From the NCBI RefSeq assembly GCF_019837165.1, contig NZ_JAGYHC010000001.1, positions 3,100,001-3,164,000 of the forward strand: 64,000 nucleotides of DNA, written 5' to 3'. Under the pieces are notes generated by a model that worked only from the letters and a program-made list of their open reading frames with translations, was not told the DNA's origin and searched no databases. The position numbers and the translations under genes are program-made. Origin of the DNA: Virgibacillus sp. NKC19-3 (GTDB taxonomy: Bacteria > Bacillota > Bacilli > Bacillales > Amphibacillaceae). Below are positions 43,612 to 52,985 of this stretch, in pieces (the first letter of the stretch is position 1; each line of letters opens with the position of its first letter).

Positions 43612-44362
43612 GATGCAGCCCTCCATAATGGATCAGATGTATCGAATGATCATTTAACCATTCTTGAACCTTGTTGTCTACCAGTATCTCTAACTCTTTC
43701 ATTCGAGTAAAATCATAACTTGACACCCTTCTTAACCATGCATCTAAGAAAGCAGGATGACACATAACCTCAGTTGTCCCCGGTTTTATATTTGAAAAAA
43801 TAGCTAATAAATAAGCAACGGATACATTTTCCTCTCCATAAAAATCATAATGAAAATAGTCTGTGGTACGACCTTTTCCTATTACCGCTGTTTCGGAAAA
43901 GGTCCTTACAGGTAACTGATAGCGCTCAGCAACTTCTATAACTGCCTCCAGGGCATCCGGGATATGAAGATGCATATGATGATGACTATCGATGTGTGTT
44001 ACATTACCATACCATTCATGCAGCAACTCAAGCTGTGCCTTTAGTTCATCTTTTATGTCCCATGTTTTGGCAGCATCAATCAATGACCTTCCTTTTAAAA
44101 AGTGTCCACGATGATCCGTTAAACTACTATTATGTGAGAAAATAGGCCGACCTGCGTCCAAAACAAAATGCAAGCCAATTCCAAGATCTGGATAACTTTT
44201 CGCTTCTGTTAAGCTTTGCTTTGAAAATGCCGTATTGACCATTGCTGTAGTGCTGGTTAAAATACCATGTCGATGTGCATAAAGAATACCTGCAGAAGCA
44301 CCTGGCGTCAAACCAAAATCATCCGCATTTATAATTAATTGTTTTGATGAAGATTTATTCAT
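43601..44362 (-). CDS. ChbG/YdjC family carbohydrate deacetylase
   Basis: A 253-aa metal-dependent deacetylase. The metal site appears in 'INADDFGLTPGASAGI' (Asp-Asp) and 'THIDSHHHMHLH' (His), with 'ELEILVDN' near the end. ChbG removes an N-acetyl group from chitobiose 6-phosphate so that the GH4 enzyme can cut it, hence a chitobiose-type substrate is plausible for the whole operon. AAGGAG is best spaced for ATG 44362. It overlaps the IIA gene by about 11 bases. Confidence 0.88.
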   Translation of the reverse strand: MNKSSSKQLIINADDFGLTPGASAGILYAHRHGILTSTTAMVNTAFSKQSLTEAKSYPDLGIGLHFVLDAGRPIFSHNSSLTDHRGHFLKGRSLIDAAKTWDIKDELKAQLELLHEWYGNVTHIDSHHHMHLHIPDALEAVIEVAERYQLPVRTFSETAVIGKGRTTDYFHYDFYGEENVSVAYLLAIFSNIKPGTTEVMCHPAFLDAWLRRVSSYDFTRMKELEILVDNKVQEWLNDHSIHLIHYGGLHHGH

Positions 44363-44376
44363 ATATACCATTCTCC

Positions 44377-45654
44377 TTACACATCCTTGGAAGCAGCAGC
44401 TTGTTCGTTCGTTTCCTCTTCCTCCATCAGTTTTTTATCATATAACCGGAAGAATGGATAATAGATAAACATAGCAACAACCAGATTCACCATCATTAAC
44501 ACTCCTCCACGCCAATCACCGGTTGTCAATATACCTGAAAATGGCGGTGGCGTTGTCCACGGCACAATAACATATGGTTTGCCGACAATACCAAGTGACA
44601 TCGAAAAATAGGTTATGATCCCAACTGCCAATGGCGCAAGAATGAATGGAACGAATAATAATGGGTTCATGACAATTGGTGCTCCAAAGATCACCGGCTC
44701 ACTTATATTGAAAAAACTGGCCCAAATAGAACCCCTTCCTAATCCTTTTAAATGTTTCGAACGTGCTCGCCACACAAACAATATCGTTAATGCAAGTGCC
44801 ATGCCGGAACCACCGACAGCCCACCAAATCGCCATAAAAGGTTGACCGATTACATGCGGCAATGCTTCCCCAGCTTGCTGTGCTGCAACGTTCTGATCTG
44901 TCAAACTATACCAAATTGGAGCCATAACACTAGCAACAATTGAAATTCCATGTATACCAAACGACCATAGAAGATGAACAAGAATAATCGCGATCATCGC
45001 GCCCCAAAAGCTACCTCCCATAGCTTCTAATGGTTGACGTAAGACAGCACTGACGATACCATGTAAGGATAAATCAAATGAGCTTGTTAAAAGTAGATCT
45101 ACCCCCCAGACGATAAAAATAATAACAGCTCCCGGAATTAGTGCGCTAAATGCGCGCCAGACAGAAGGCGGGACTCCTTCGGGCATACGAATGACAATAT
45201 TCCTATTTTCAAAAAAACGGTATACTTCAACGGTGAAAATCGCTAATACAATCGCAATAAACAATCCCTCTGCTCCCATTAAATTTAAAGGAATATCACC
45301 TTCTTCAGTTAGAGGCGTAGCAACCATGAAAGCTGCTAAAGCTAACACCCCCGCTGAAAGTCCATCCATTTTATAACTATTAGCGAGACTATAAGAAATT
45401 GCAAACACTGCAACAAGTCCTAACATCCCAAAAGTAGCATCTACAGGAATATTTAGTGTAGGAGCATAAGGTTCCATAAATGTTTCCCATGACTCAATTG
45501 GTGGGGATGATATAATTAAAAATATACTACCGATAATAAGTAAAGGCATTGCTGCAACAATTCCATCCCGTACTGCCTTTAAGTGACGCTGTTCGGCCAA
45601 TTTCCCTGCAACCGGCATGAAATAACGCTCCATGAAAGCATTAAACCCATTCAT
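44377..45654 (-). CDS. PTS cellobiose/chitobiose-type IIC component
   Basis: A 425-aa membrane channel of the Lac family with about ten helices. 'MPLLIIGSIFLI', 'SFGIHGISIVASVMAPIW' and 'NISEPVIFGAPIVMNPLLFVPF' (in two short stretches; NxSEPxxFG is the sugar-binding signature) are all present. It takes up beta-glucosides or chitobiose and presents them for phosphorylation by IIB. It begins two bases after the IIB stop, and its C-terminus is acidic and cytoplasmic. Confidence 0.92.
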   Translation of the reverse strand: MNGFNAFMERYFMPVAGKLAEQRHLKAVRDGIVAAMPLLIIGSIFLIISSPPIESWETFMEPYAPTLNIPVDATFGMLGLVAVFAISYSLANSYKMDGLSAGVLALAAFMVATPLTEEGDIPLNLMGAEGLFIAIVLAIFTVEVYRFFENRNIVIRMPEGVPPSVWRAFSALIPGAVIIFIVWGVDLLLTSSFDLSLHGIVSAVLRQPLEAMGGSFWGAMIAIILVHLLWSFGIHGISIVASVMAPIWYSLTDQNVAAQQAGEALPHVIGQPFMAIWWAVGGSGMALALTILFVWRARSKHLKGLGRGSIWASFFNISEPVIFGAPIVMNPLLFVPFILAPLAVGIITYFSMSLGIVGKPYVIVPWTTPPPFSGILTTGDWRGGVLMMVNLVVAMFIYYPFFRLYDKKLMEEEETNEQAAASKDV

Positions 45655-45656
45655 GA

Positions 45657-45974
45657 CTATTCCTCCCTTGTATAATTCATTAAATCCAGCGCCTGATCCA
45701 AGACTTTCTCGCCATCTGTTGAGCCGTAAGCTCTCATATCGATGATTTCAATGGGTGTGTTTGCTGCTTTCGCTTTCTTAAAAAGTTCATTTTTCTTATA
45801 CCGGATTTGCGGCCCGAGTAAAATAACATTTGCTGTTTCTACATGCTTATCGATATCATCAGCCGAATAAGCCTCAATCTCTACATTGATCTCTCTTTCG
45901 TTTGCAACCTTTTTCATTCGTTCTACTAGCAAACTTGTACTCATCCCTAATGCGCATAATAATGTAATTTTCAT
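45657..45974 (-). CDS. PTS lactose/cellobiose-family IIB component
   Basis: A 105-aa cytoplasmic phosphocarrier. The active cysteine is Cys7 in 'LLCALGMSTSLL', with the following phosphate-binding loop, and the C-terminal 'VLLGPQIRYKK' is typical. It receives phosphate from IIA and passes it to the sugar in IIC. GGGGGATC precedes the ATG. Positioned between the GH4 enzyme and IIC in one operon. Confidence 0.93.
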   Translation of the reverse strand: MKITLLCALGMSTSLLVERMKKVANEREINVEIEAYSADDIDKHVETANVILLGPQIRYKKNELFKKAKAANTPIEIIDMRAYGSTDGEKVLDQALDLMNYTREE

Positions 45975-45993
45975 AGATAATGATCCCCCTTTA

Positions 45994-47301
45994 TCATTTA
46001 TGGACCGAAAACAGCGGCAAGTATTTTTCGTTAACCGGCAGCATTTCAGTCAGAATATTTTTTGCCCGCTCTGCAGATGGAACGAGCGGATGTAATGTCA
46101 ACGCCTGTAATGCTATCCCTTCATCTCCGCTCACAGCTGCTTCTACCGTCAGCTCTTCATAAGCTTTCACATGCTGCAAAAGGCCTCTAATTTGTGGTGG
46201 AACCTCTTCGACCTGAAGCGGCGTTACCTGATGACTTTCAACCACACAATTGACTTCAATGCTGACATCATCTGGTAGGCAGGCTATGGTCCCGTTATTT
46301 CGCACATTTAATGTGTGAACACGCTTTGTATTTAAATGAATGGATTTAATCAAATCAATAGCAGCTTCCGAATAATAGGCGCCTCCACGCTTTTCTAAGG
46401 CTTTAGGTTTTTCCTGTACCTCAGGATTTTGATAGATTTCAAACAAATCTTTCTCAACCTGTTGTACCTGATCCGCACGTGTTTCATTATTCTGAAGTTG
46501 CTCACGCTGTTCTTCCAATATCCGATCCGTCTGATAGTAATATTTATGATAGCCACATGGTATAGCTTTCATGGATTGGAGAAATTCCAGATCCCAACCA
46601 AACGAAGGAATATTTTTTGCTTCATAGATATCCGATTTGCCGGTCAAAATATCACGCATTCGTGACTCGCCGCTAATATATAAACTTGTTATCCAGATAA
46701 GATGATTAATACCAACAAAGTTGATACTGACGTCTTTCATCGGCACATGATAGGTACTGGCAAATTTTTTATAGAAATTGATAGGATTATTGCATAGACC
46801 AATAGCCTTAACATTGCTGTGTTTTAAAATGGCCTCCGTAATAATACCCGCTGGATTGGTAAAGTTTAGCAGCCATGCATCCGGTGCCAATTCCTCCATA
46901 TCCTTACAAATGTCCAACATTACTGGAATGGTGCGCAACGCCTTCATGAAACCACCCGCACCAGTTGTCTCCTGTCCGATTACACCATGTTTGATGGAGA
47001 TATACTCATCATTTCGTCGCATCGCCAACTGTCCAACTCTGATTTGGGTAATCACATAAGCCGCATCTTTAATAGCTTCTTTTCTATGAAAGGTAGCAAC
47101 AATTTTTATAGAACATTTCGCCTTTTCTACCATTCTTTTGGACAAAGCCTCGATAATGGACAATTTTTCTTTTCCTTCTTCGACATCTACCAGCCAAACC
47201 TCTGATATAGGTAACACATCCTGGTTGTTAATAATCCCTTCTATTAATTCCGGTGTATAAGAAGACCCCCCTCCTATTACCGTTAGTTTTAGACCATCCA
47301 T
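45994..47301 (-). CDS. 6-phospho-beta-glucosidase, GH4 family
   Basis: A 435-aa NAD- and metal-dependent hydrolase. The NAD motif 'VIGGGSSYTPELIEGI' is near the N-terminus, the metal cysteine is in 'GLCNNPIN' and the metal histidine in 'GINHLIW'. It cleaves imported cellobiose- or chitobiose-type 6-phosphates by an oxidation–elimination route. Relatives are CelF/ChbF and LicH. I start at ATG 47301; the GTG one codon before it is possible. AAGGGG lies upstream. First gene of the PTS operon, 130 bases from a tandem hairpin array. Confidence 0.9.
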   Translation of the reverse strand: MDGLKLTVIGGGSSYTPELIEGIINNQDVLPISEVWLVDVEEGKEKLSIIEALSKRMVEKAKCSIKIVATFHRKEAIKDAAYVITQIRVGQLAMRRNDEYISIKHGVIGQETTGAGGFMKALRTIPVMLDICKDMEELAPDAWLLNFTNPAGIITEAILKHSNVKAIGLCNNPINFYKKFASTYHVPMKDVSINFVGINHLIWITSLYISGESRMRDILTGKSDIYEAKNIPSFGWDLEFLQSMKAIPCGYHKYYYQTDRILEEQREQLQNNETRADQVQQVEKDLFEIYQNPEVQEKPKALEKRGGAYYSEAAIDLIKSIHLNTKRVHTLNVRNNGTIACLPDDVSIEVNCVVESHQVTPLQVEEVPPQIRGLLQHVKAYEELTVEAAVSGDEGIALQALTLHPLVPSAERAKNILTEMLPVNEKYLPLFSVHK

Positions 47302-47436
47302 CACTTACACACCCCTTCCTTGTTGTATGCTTATGCTACTTTCATCATAGTATGTAATCCCTTTCATTTTAAGTGGATATTTTTCCGTTGTCACCGGCAA
47401 AAAGTTGGTAATGAACATTGTTCCGGCTAATTTCCT

Positions 47437-47722
47437 GATTCATGTACGATAAGAAGCTTCTCGGGTACATCGTTTTGCTATAATTCCCGATTCATGTACG
47501 ATAGGACGCTCCTCGGGTACATCGTTTCACTAAATTTCCTGATTCATGTATGATAGAACGCTCCTCGGGTACATCGTTTTGCTATAATTCCCGATTCATG
47601 TATGATAGGACGCTCCTCGGGTACATCATTTCACTAAATTTCCTGATTCATGTACGATAGGACACTCCTCGGGTACATCATTTCACTAAATTTCCTGATT
47701 CATGTATGATAGGACACTCCTC
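47437..47722. repeat. 52-bp tandem hairpin array 2 (five full units plus part)
   Basis: Units start (gattcatgta) at 47437, 47489, 47541, 47593 and 47645, with a partial at 47697; the period is again exactly 52 bp. The core CATGTAYGATAGGACRCTCCTCGGGTACATCRTTT aligns with array 1, including ATGTA…GTACAT arms around an A/G-rich and C/T-rich middle. The stem has a three-base internal loop here. It lies between the regulator's terminator and the GH4 gene. No CRISPR-like spacers. Confidence 0.95.
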
Positions 47723-47877
47723 TCAACCATCAACTTGCAATCGCCGCCCGTTCTTCACCAAGCAAATGGATGCCCACACTTGTTATAGGAGAGAAGCGTT
47801 CCAATTTGCGACGTCGCAGCCTTAGCTGCATTTCCCTCATGCCACTAAACTTCAGCATTTTATAATTCTCTATGTAT

Positions 47878-47909
47878 CAAAAAAAGCAAAGGAACACTCC
47901 CTTGCTTGT
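47878..47909 (-). terminator. Terminator of the PRD regulator gene
   Basis: On the minus strand CAAGCAAGG and CCTTTGCTT pair around gagtgtt, then seven Ts. The regulator is therefore a separate transcription unit from the PTS operon. Confidence 0.85.
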
Positions 47910-49831
47910 TACATCGTTTTTATGATCTCTTCTAATTGTGCATAGGTCTCGCATTCCAAAAACCGCATAACAGCACGCTTGTTATCAGTCAATTTCCCCA
48001 GGGATTGAAACATTGGTTTGAGATCTTCTTTCTTTGTTTTATTAACGTTCAGTAAAAAGATAACTTGTACGAGTTTATCTCCCCATAGGATTGGCTTCTT
48101 TAAGGTGACAATCGTCCAAAAAGTAGTGTCCGTTTTCGGCTCGAGAGGATGTGGTATTGCCAGTAAATTACCAAAACTTGTCGGCGCATAATGTTCTCTT
48201 TCCAATACAGAATCTATATAGTCGCTCTCCACCACTCCATCTTGCATTAAAACGTCACCCAAAAATCGGATAACAGCCTCAGGGGTTTCAAACTCCTTAT
48301 TTAAAAACGTATACTTTTGACGCATGTACGATGCAAAGACAGATTTATCCTTAGCTAGCATACGTTCTATGACCATTACATCACTATCTCCAAGTATCGT
48401 ATTTACATAAATCACAGGCACCGACAAATCCAGCTCAATAGGGATGGTACTTATAATGAAATCAACCCCATTCAACGATTGATGAGTTAAGTTATAATGC
48501 TCCGTCGTGCCGATGATCTCCAAGTCTTCTTTAAATTTATCTTGTAATTTAAATTGTAATAACTGTGCACTGCCCAGTCCGGAAGCACATACAATCAAAC
48601 ATCTTTTCACATGGGAAGTAGCTTTCTTCCGTCTTTCCTGTGCCACTTCAATATGGAGTGCCAAATAGCCAATTTCATCTTCATTAACAACGATATCTAA
48701 CTGTTCATCGAGAATATCCACACCAATTAATGCCGCCTCAAAAGAAAGCGGATATTTCCTTTTTATGTCTTCCAACATTGGATTACGTATATTCATTTGA
48801 TGCCTATATCTATTAATGGCAGGCTTTAAATGCAAACTTAAATGCCGCAAGAGTTCCTCATCACTGGAAAGGCCAAGTGCATACTTTGCATCAATCCTTT
48901 TCACCATATCCCTAGCTAAATTTTGAATATCATTATGCACAACCGCGTTCATGTTTTCTTTCTCCTTAACGGAATTTGTTAATGTTGTCCCTTGTAAATG
49001 AATGGAAAGATAGGCCACTTCATTTTCAGGAAAGCGAACGCCCAAACCTGCCTCTATTTCTTGCATCATTTCTTTTGCCACCAGATATTCCTTCTCATTC
49101 TTTACCTCAAGAAGTTCTTCATGCACTATTTGTATGGATTGATCTTCTTGGATGCGCTTCCATGCAATAGCAAGATGAGTAATTAAATTTTGCAAACTGA
49201 TATCCGAAATAATAATGTGATGCTTCCTTAGGTTTTTCAGGATGCTGTTTCGGATAATTTCTAAATCTGCTTCCGGTAACATTTTAAGCCAATGGGTATA
49301 TTCCTCCATGAAGACAGGTTTTTGATTAAATATATATTCGGAAATGCAGAACCGAATCAACGTTTCTTTACCAATAACCTTGATGCCATAATTAGGTTTA
49401 TGCTCAATGGACAGATCATATTCCTCAAGTATGGCCCGAACGATTTTCAAATCTGCTTGCAATGTGGATCGGCTAATATACAATTCCTCAGCTAGATCTT
49501 CCATCTTTATATAATCCGTCTGCAGTAAAATCTTTTCCATTAAAAAATCAACCCGCTTATCGGGCTCATTGGGGACTGTTCGTATTTCTTCTTTTACATA
49601 TTGTTGTAAGAAATAACGGAAATCCTCTTCATCTTTGATGTTTAAGACATAACCTTTCCCCTTATAAGCATCAATAGTTATATTATAATTCCGGAGCAGA
49701 CTGTTTAACCCTTTTATATCATTCCTGACCGTTTTTGAACTGACCTTTAGATCTGTTGCCAGATTCAAACTCGTTACAGGGACATCTGCATGCTTAAGCA
49801 GTTTTATAATCTCTCGCCAGCGGGAGTCCAT
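47909..49831 (-). CDS. PRD-containing transcriptional regulator (BglG/CelR/LicR type)
   Basis: A 640-aa regulator. Two N-terminal helix-turn-helix domains ('VTSLNLATDLKVSSKTVRNDIKGLN' in short parts; 'ISRSTLQADLKIVRAIL') precede two PRD domains with phosphorylatable histidines ('HLAIAW', 'HLQGTT', 'HLSLHLKPAI', 'HIEVAQERR'). A IIB-like domain follows ('IVCASGLGSAQLL'), then a IIA-like domain ('LLAIPHPLEP'). It activates the neighbouring PTS operon when phosphorylated by HPr and dephosphorylated by the cognate IIB. ATG 49831 has AGAGG at good spacing; the frame runs upstream to 49864 without one. Confidence 0.92.
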   Translation of the reverse strand: MDSRWREIIKLLKHADVPVTSLNLATDLKVSSKTVRNDIKGLNSLLRNYNITIDAYKGKGYVLNIKDEEDFRYFLQQYVKEEIRTVPNEPDKRVDFLMEKILLQTDYIKMEDLAEELYISRSTLQADLKIVRAILEEYDLSIEHKPNYGIKVIGKETLIRFCISEYIFNQKPVFMEEYTHWLKMLPEADLEIIRNSILKNLRKHHIIISDISLQNLITHLAIAWKRIQEDQSIQIVHEELLEVKNEKEYLVAKEMMQEIEAGLGVRFPENEVAYLSIHLQGTTLTNSVKEKENMNAVVHNDIQNLARDMVKRIDAKYALGLSSDEELLRHLSLHLKPAINRYRHQMNIRNPMLEDIKRKYPLSFEAALIGVDILDEQLDIVVNEDEIGYLALHIEVAQERRKKATSHVKRCLIVCASGLGSAQLLQFKLQDKFKEDLEIIGTTEHYNLTHQSLNGVDFIISTIPIELDLSVPVIYVNTILGDSDVMVIERMLAKDKSVFASYMRQKYTFLNKEFETPEAVIRFLGDVLMQDGVVESDYIDSVLEREHYAPTSFGNLLAIPHPLEPKTDTTFWTIVTLKKPILWGDKLVQVIFLLNVNKTKKEDLKPMFQSLGKLTDNKRAVMRFLECETYAQLEEIIKTM

Positions 49832-49938
49832 ATTGAATACCTCTTTTCCGGGGAAGTATGCCATGTTTCTATTTTAACATAGGATAAGCTAAAAAAGGGA
49901 GCATCCTCGATTAGAGAATACTCATAAATACGAGACTA

Positions 49939-50076
49939 TTACATTTTGCCCCCAGATATTTCATTCACCAAACCTACTGTAGCTTCACTATGGCCGTCAT
50001 ACATGAATTCTATTCCCACAAAAAACACAATCGTTAGTATAGCAGCAATAACAAAAACGATAAGTGCTTTATTCAT
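49939..50076 (-). CDS. Small membrane peptide (45 aa)
   Basis: A 45-codon gene with a strong GGAAAGGAGGG ribosome site before its ATG. Residues 4-24 form one membrane helix (ALIVFVIAAILTIVFFVGIEF), followed by an extracellular-looking 'YDGHSEATVGLVNE' tail. No family recognised. It lies between the PRD regulator and the CueP-like gene, read in the same direction as both. Its strong ribosome site makes a real gene likely. Confidence 0.6.
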   Translation of the reverse strand: MNKALIVFVIAAILTIVFFVGIEFMYDGHSEATVGLVNEISGGKM

Positions 50077-50210
50077 GCTTTCTTCCCTCCTTTCCATTTT
50101 TTAATATAAATCAGAATAGATTTATATCTGTCTCGTTATGCTATAACCCATTTTTGCTTAATAAAAACCTAAAACCGTATTGGGCAACCTACAGATAGAA
50201 GGAACTTAAA

Positions 50211-50732
50211 CTAGATTAACTGCATCGTTGTGATACAAGTAAAATCATCCTCATACGTACTGATTTCCGATGTCACTTCTTTTCCATCATGTTTGATTTC
50301 AACGGCATAGGTTTCATCCCTAGGCAGCCACAAGTCAATAAAGCCGTTCTCTTCGGTCTGCATTGTCTCATCGATGACAACGTTCCCTTCCGCAGTTTCA
50401 ATATAAACATCAAATGCTTCCTGAACCATTTCTCCCTGACAGCCTGTTAAACTATGAATTTCACAGGGATGCGTCTGTTCTTCAAAGGGAGCAATCGAAA
50501 CAAAAAATTCATCTTCCGGTAAATCATAAATCGCTTCTTCATTCTCTTCCTTATCTGTAACAATAAGTTGTTCAGAAGTAATGGATGCATCCTCATCAAC
50601 AATATCTTCGGTACTATAATAATGGACTAATTCTTTAATATCGCCCGTTTCGTCCTGTACATTCTCTTCTGCACTACAAGCAGCTAATAAAGCCAAAAAT
50701 ACAAATAAGACAAGGGTCCTTTTTTTCTTCAT
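50211..50732 (-). CDS. CueP family metal-binding lipoprotein
   Basis: A 173-aa lipoprotein. A lipobox 'LLAACS' ends the signal at about residue 19. The CueP pattern follows: 'YDLPEDEFFVSIAPF', 'THPCEIHSLTGCQGE' with two conserved cysteines, 'GFIDLWLPRDETY' and the C-terminal 'FTCITTMQL' with the third. CueP binds copper in the periplasm of Salmonella; in Firmicutes it would be anchored outside the membrane and handle copper or another metal. I start at ATG 50732, ten bases from GGAG. Single gene. Confidence 0.88.
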   Translation of the reverse strand: MKKKRTLVLFVFLALLAACSAEENVQDETGDIKELVHYYSTEDIVDEDASITSEQLIVTDKEENEEAIYDLPEDEFFVSIAPFEEQTHPCEIHSLTGCQGEMVQEAFDVYIETAEGNVVIDETMQTEENGFIDLWLPRDETYAVEIKHDGKEVTSEISTYEDDFTCITTMQLI

Positions 50733-50943
50733 GAAATTCACACTCCAAATATAATTTCTTGTCTTATATTATACGGAACGATAATGCTATTATCTATATT
50801 CTCCCAATAACTGACACAATATAGTAACTTTATAGGTATTGTTATAAATTTGTTAAAATAAAGTAGTCTCATAGTTGACGTTTCAGAGCTTAAAAATCAA
50901 TTGAAAAAACTTTGTCCAAACAGAAAATGGACTTTATAGACGA

Positions 50944-52557
50944 TTAACTTGAGGCATGTTTTAATGCTATTTGCTGTTGTTCATTACTTGGTCGAAGAAA
51001 GCGGATTAGTGCAATGAAAAAACATAAAATTGCTGCAAAACCAAATAAACCAAACAACCCACTTTGATAGAGTGGCGTAAAATAAAACACATTTACCAAC
51101 GTGATTAAGATTCCACCAATTAGACCAATATATCCAAAGCGATTTGTTTTTTGGATGAACCAGTCTGCTTTTCGGTCTATGAGCGTCACTAATGTAATAC
51201 TTAAAATATTGATCGAGCTGCCAACCCAAACGGGATGAATGTTCAGGTAAAATGCATTGGGGTCCCATCCACCAAGATAATACCATAACAGTCCACTTAC
51301 AAAACCTGTAAACAGAGACGTAACAACAGCACGTTTCGTAGCTACTGGCCAGAATAATGCTGCTACGACCGGGGCGAATGTTGCACTGTTTCGAATGGTC
51401 CAAGCAAGTACATTCCACCAAGCGGACTGCTCTGTGCGCATTAATCCAAATACAATCATTAGTACTGTAAGAAGTAGCAAAGAGACCTTTGTATATTTGA
51501 TCAGCTGATTTTCCGAAGCAGCTGGTTTTAGAGCACTGCCAACATCACGACCAAGACTGGTCGCTCCGGAAAATTGGCAAGGCCCTCCCCATCCCAGTGC
51601 ACACGCCCACACACCTAAGAAAAACAGACCAACAAGCGGTGCGGGGAGCACTTCCATTAAATACTGGGGAATTGCAATGAGCCCGGTTTGGGCATTTGGA
51701 ACAATGACACTTGCAGAAATCCCGAATAAAACACCACCGACAATAAATGGAACTGCCATAAATCCGGCCATGATTAAGCCTCTTTGCCCTTCTTCAGGTG
51801 TTCGTGAAGAAAGTGCCATCTGGAAAGCGGCTTGAGCAAGAATAACATTTACTAGAAAAGTTCCAAACCACACAACGATTACTTGCAGCCCAGCGCTACC
51901 AAGATTAAACATGGCTGGTCTTTCGATAGCAAGTGCACGCAGGCCATCGATTCCAGGATTTAAGAAAAAGGCAATGATACCAATAATAATCATTAGTCCA
52001 AATAATACGATGTTCATCGTTTGTGTAAAGGCAATGGACCACATACCGCCAGCCTGCAGATAAACAAAAAGCAGCATTGCGGTAAAAGCTACAGATAGAG
52101 GCAGCGAAATCCCAGTAAATACATGAATAGCGGAGGCAAATGCAATCGCAGTAGCAACCGACCACATTGGAAACGCAAAGGCGGTAATAGCCCCGGAAAT
52201 TCCCTTTGCAGTCCGCCCATATTTATCACCAATCATGCCAGAGACAGTAACAAGCATTTTTTTACGGAATGAACGAATGATTAAAAAGGCAATAATAAAA
52301 ATTTGAACCATTTCTGCTACTCCATACCAAACTGCTGATATCCCGCTTAAATACGAAAGCTCAAGAATGGAAATATATGTGGATCCGGAAAATAATCCAG
52401 TTATACAAAATGCCACAATCCATTTATTGAAATTTCGATTACCGACAAAATAGCTATCTTTTTTAGTTAAACGCCGCTTCGCAAACTGACCGGCAATTAT
52501 CAATGAAAAAGTATAGCCAATAGCAAGAGCGATAATCCATACTCCATATTCTGTCAT
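50944..52557 (-). CDS. Sodium:solute symporter (SSS family), S-box controlled, second copy
   Basis: A 537-aa carrier with about 13 helices. Helix 2-type motif 'GLFSGSTYISILELSY' and the 'GGPCQFSGATSLGRDVGSAL' region fit the SSS fold, but it is only distantly similar to the symporter at 23382. GGAGAG precedes the ATG. The leader is a SAM-I riboswitch with terminator, so the gene should be read when SAM is low. Methionine, S-methylmethionine or another sulfur compound is therefore the likely cargo; this is inference from regulation. Confidence 0.85.
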   Translation of the reverse strand: MTEYGVWIIALAIGYTFSLIIAGQFAKRRLTKKDSYFVGNRNFNKWIVAFCITGLFSGSTYISILELSYLSGISAVWYGVAEMVQIFIIAFLIIRSFRKKMLVTVSGMIGDKYGRTAKGISGAITAFAFPMWSVATAIAFASAIHVFTGISLPLSVAFTAMLLFVYLQAGGMWSIAFTQTMNIVLFGLMIIIGIIAFFLNPGIDGLRALAIERPAMFNLGSAGLQVIVVWFGTFLVNVILAQAAFQMALSSRTPEEGQRGLIMAGFMAVPFIVGGVLFGISASVIVPNAQTGLIAIPQYLMEVLPAPLVGLFFLGVWACALGWGGPCQFSGATSLGRDVGSALKPAASENQLIKYTKVSLLLLTVLMIVFGLMRTEQSAWWNVLAWTIRNSATFAPVVAALFWPVATKRAVVTSLFTGFVSGLLWYYLGGWDPNAFYLNIHPVWVGSSINILSITLVTLIDRKADWFIQKTNRFGYIGLIGGILITLVNVFYFTPLYQSGLFGLFGFAAILCFFIALIRFLRPSNEQQQIALKHASS

Positions 52558-52626
52558 ATTGTTTCTCTCCTTTTTTGCTTATTATTTAGCCGTTTTTTAC
52601 CGAAACGGTTTCCTCTATCAAAACGA

Positions 52627-52658
52627 AAAAACCCTCTTCCACAATAAGAAGAGAGTTT
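52627..52658 (-). terminator. SAM-riboswitch expression-platform terminator
   Basis: On the minus strand AACTCTCTTC and GAAGAGGGTT pair around ttattgtg and lead into TTTTTTCG, between the aptamer and the symporter start. Confidence 0.88.
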
Positions 52659-52669
52659 GAATGGTCTGT

Positions 52670-52779
52670 ACTCCTCCCCTTATCTTTCAGACGTCTGTCT
52701 GATGGAATTGGCACAGTACTCACAAAGAGCCCGCTGCCGAGGTATCAAAGGGCCATAACCCTCCACCTCTCTTGATAAG
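52670..52779 (-). promoter_or_regulatory. SAM-I (S-box) riboswitch before the second SSS symporter
   Basis: On the minus strand: CTTATCAAGAGAGGTGGAGGG, a P2 arm with 'CTTTGATACC', CGGCAGCGGGCTC, 'GTACTGTGCCAATTCCATCAGAC', the short hairpin and GAAAGATAAGG. These are the S-box core blocks in order. P1 arms CTTATC and GATAAG pair. Confidence 0.92.
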
Positions 52780-52912
52780 AAGTTCGTTTATGTAATTGTA
52801 TATAATTTACAGTGTTTTGGTGATTAAGTCAACTGTATTTTTAAATTTTTTTGATTTCCATTCATAGAATTCATACACAATGAAAACGCATATAATTTTT
52901 AATGAAAATTAC

Positions 52913-52955
52913 TTGATTTTTGTCGTTAATTAATGATATTATGCAAACGATTTCA
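52913..52955 (+). promoter_or_regulatory. Promoter with overlapping cre (CcpA) site
   Basis: TTGATT (52913-52918), 18 bases, TATTAT (52937-52942), then TGCAAACGATTTCA (52942-52955), a full match to the cre pattern TGNAANCGNTNNCA. A cre just after the -10 predicts glucose repression of the carbon-starvation gene that follows. Confidence 0.75.
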
Positions 52956-52985
52956 ATATCTATTTCAAACAACAGGAGGTAGCAC

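Noticed and set aside
47325-47385. cre site upstream of the GH4 gene
   Set aside because: The best candidate (TGAAAGGGATTACA) lacks the central CG and so does not meet the cre pattern.
47437-47722. Possible CRISPR array or operator cluster of the PRD regulator
   Set aside because: Same tandem structure without spacers. A related array exists far from any PTS gene, so a cel-specific operator role is not supported.
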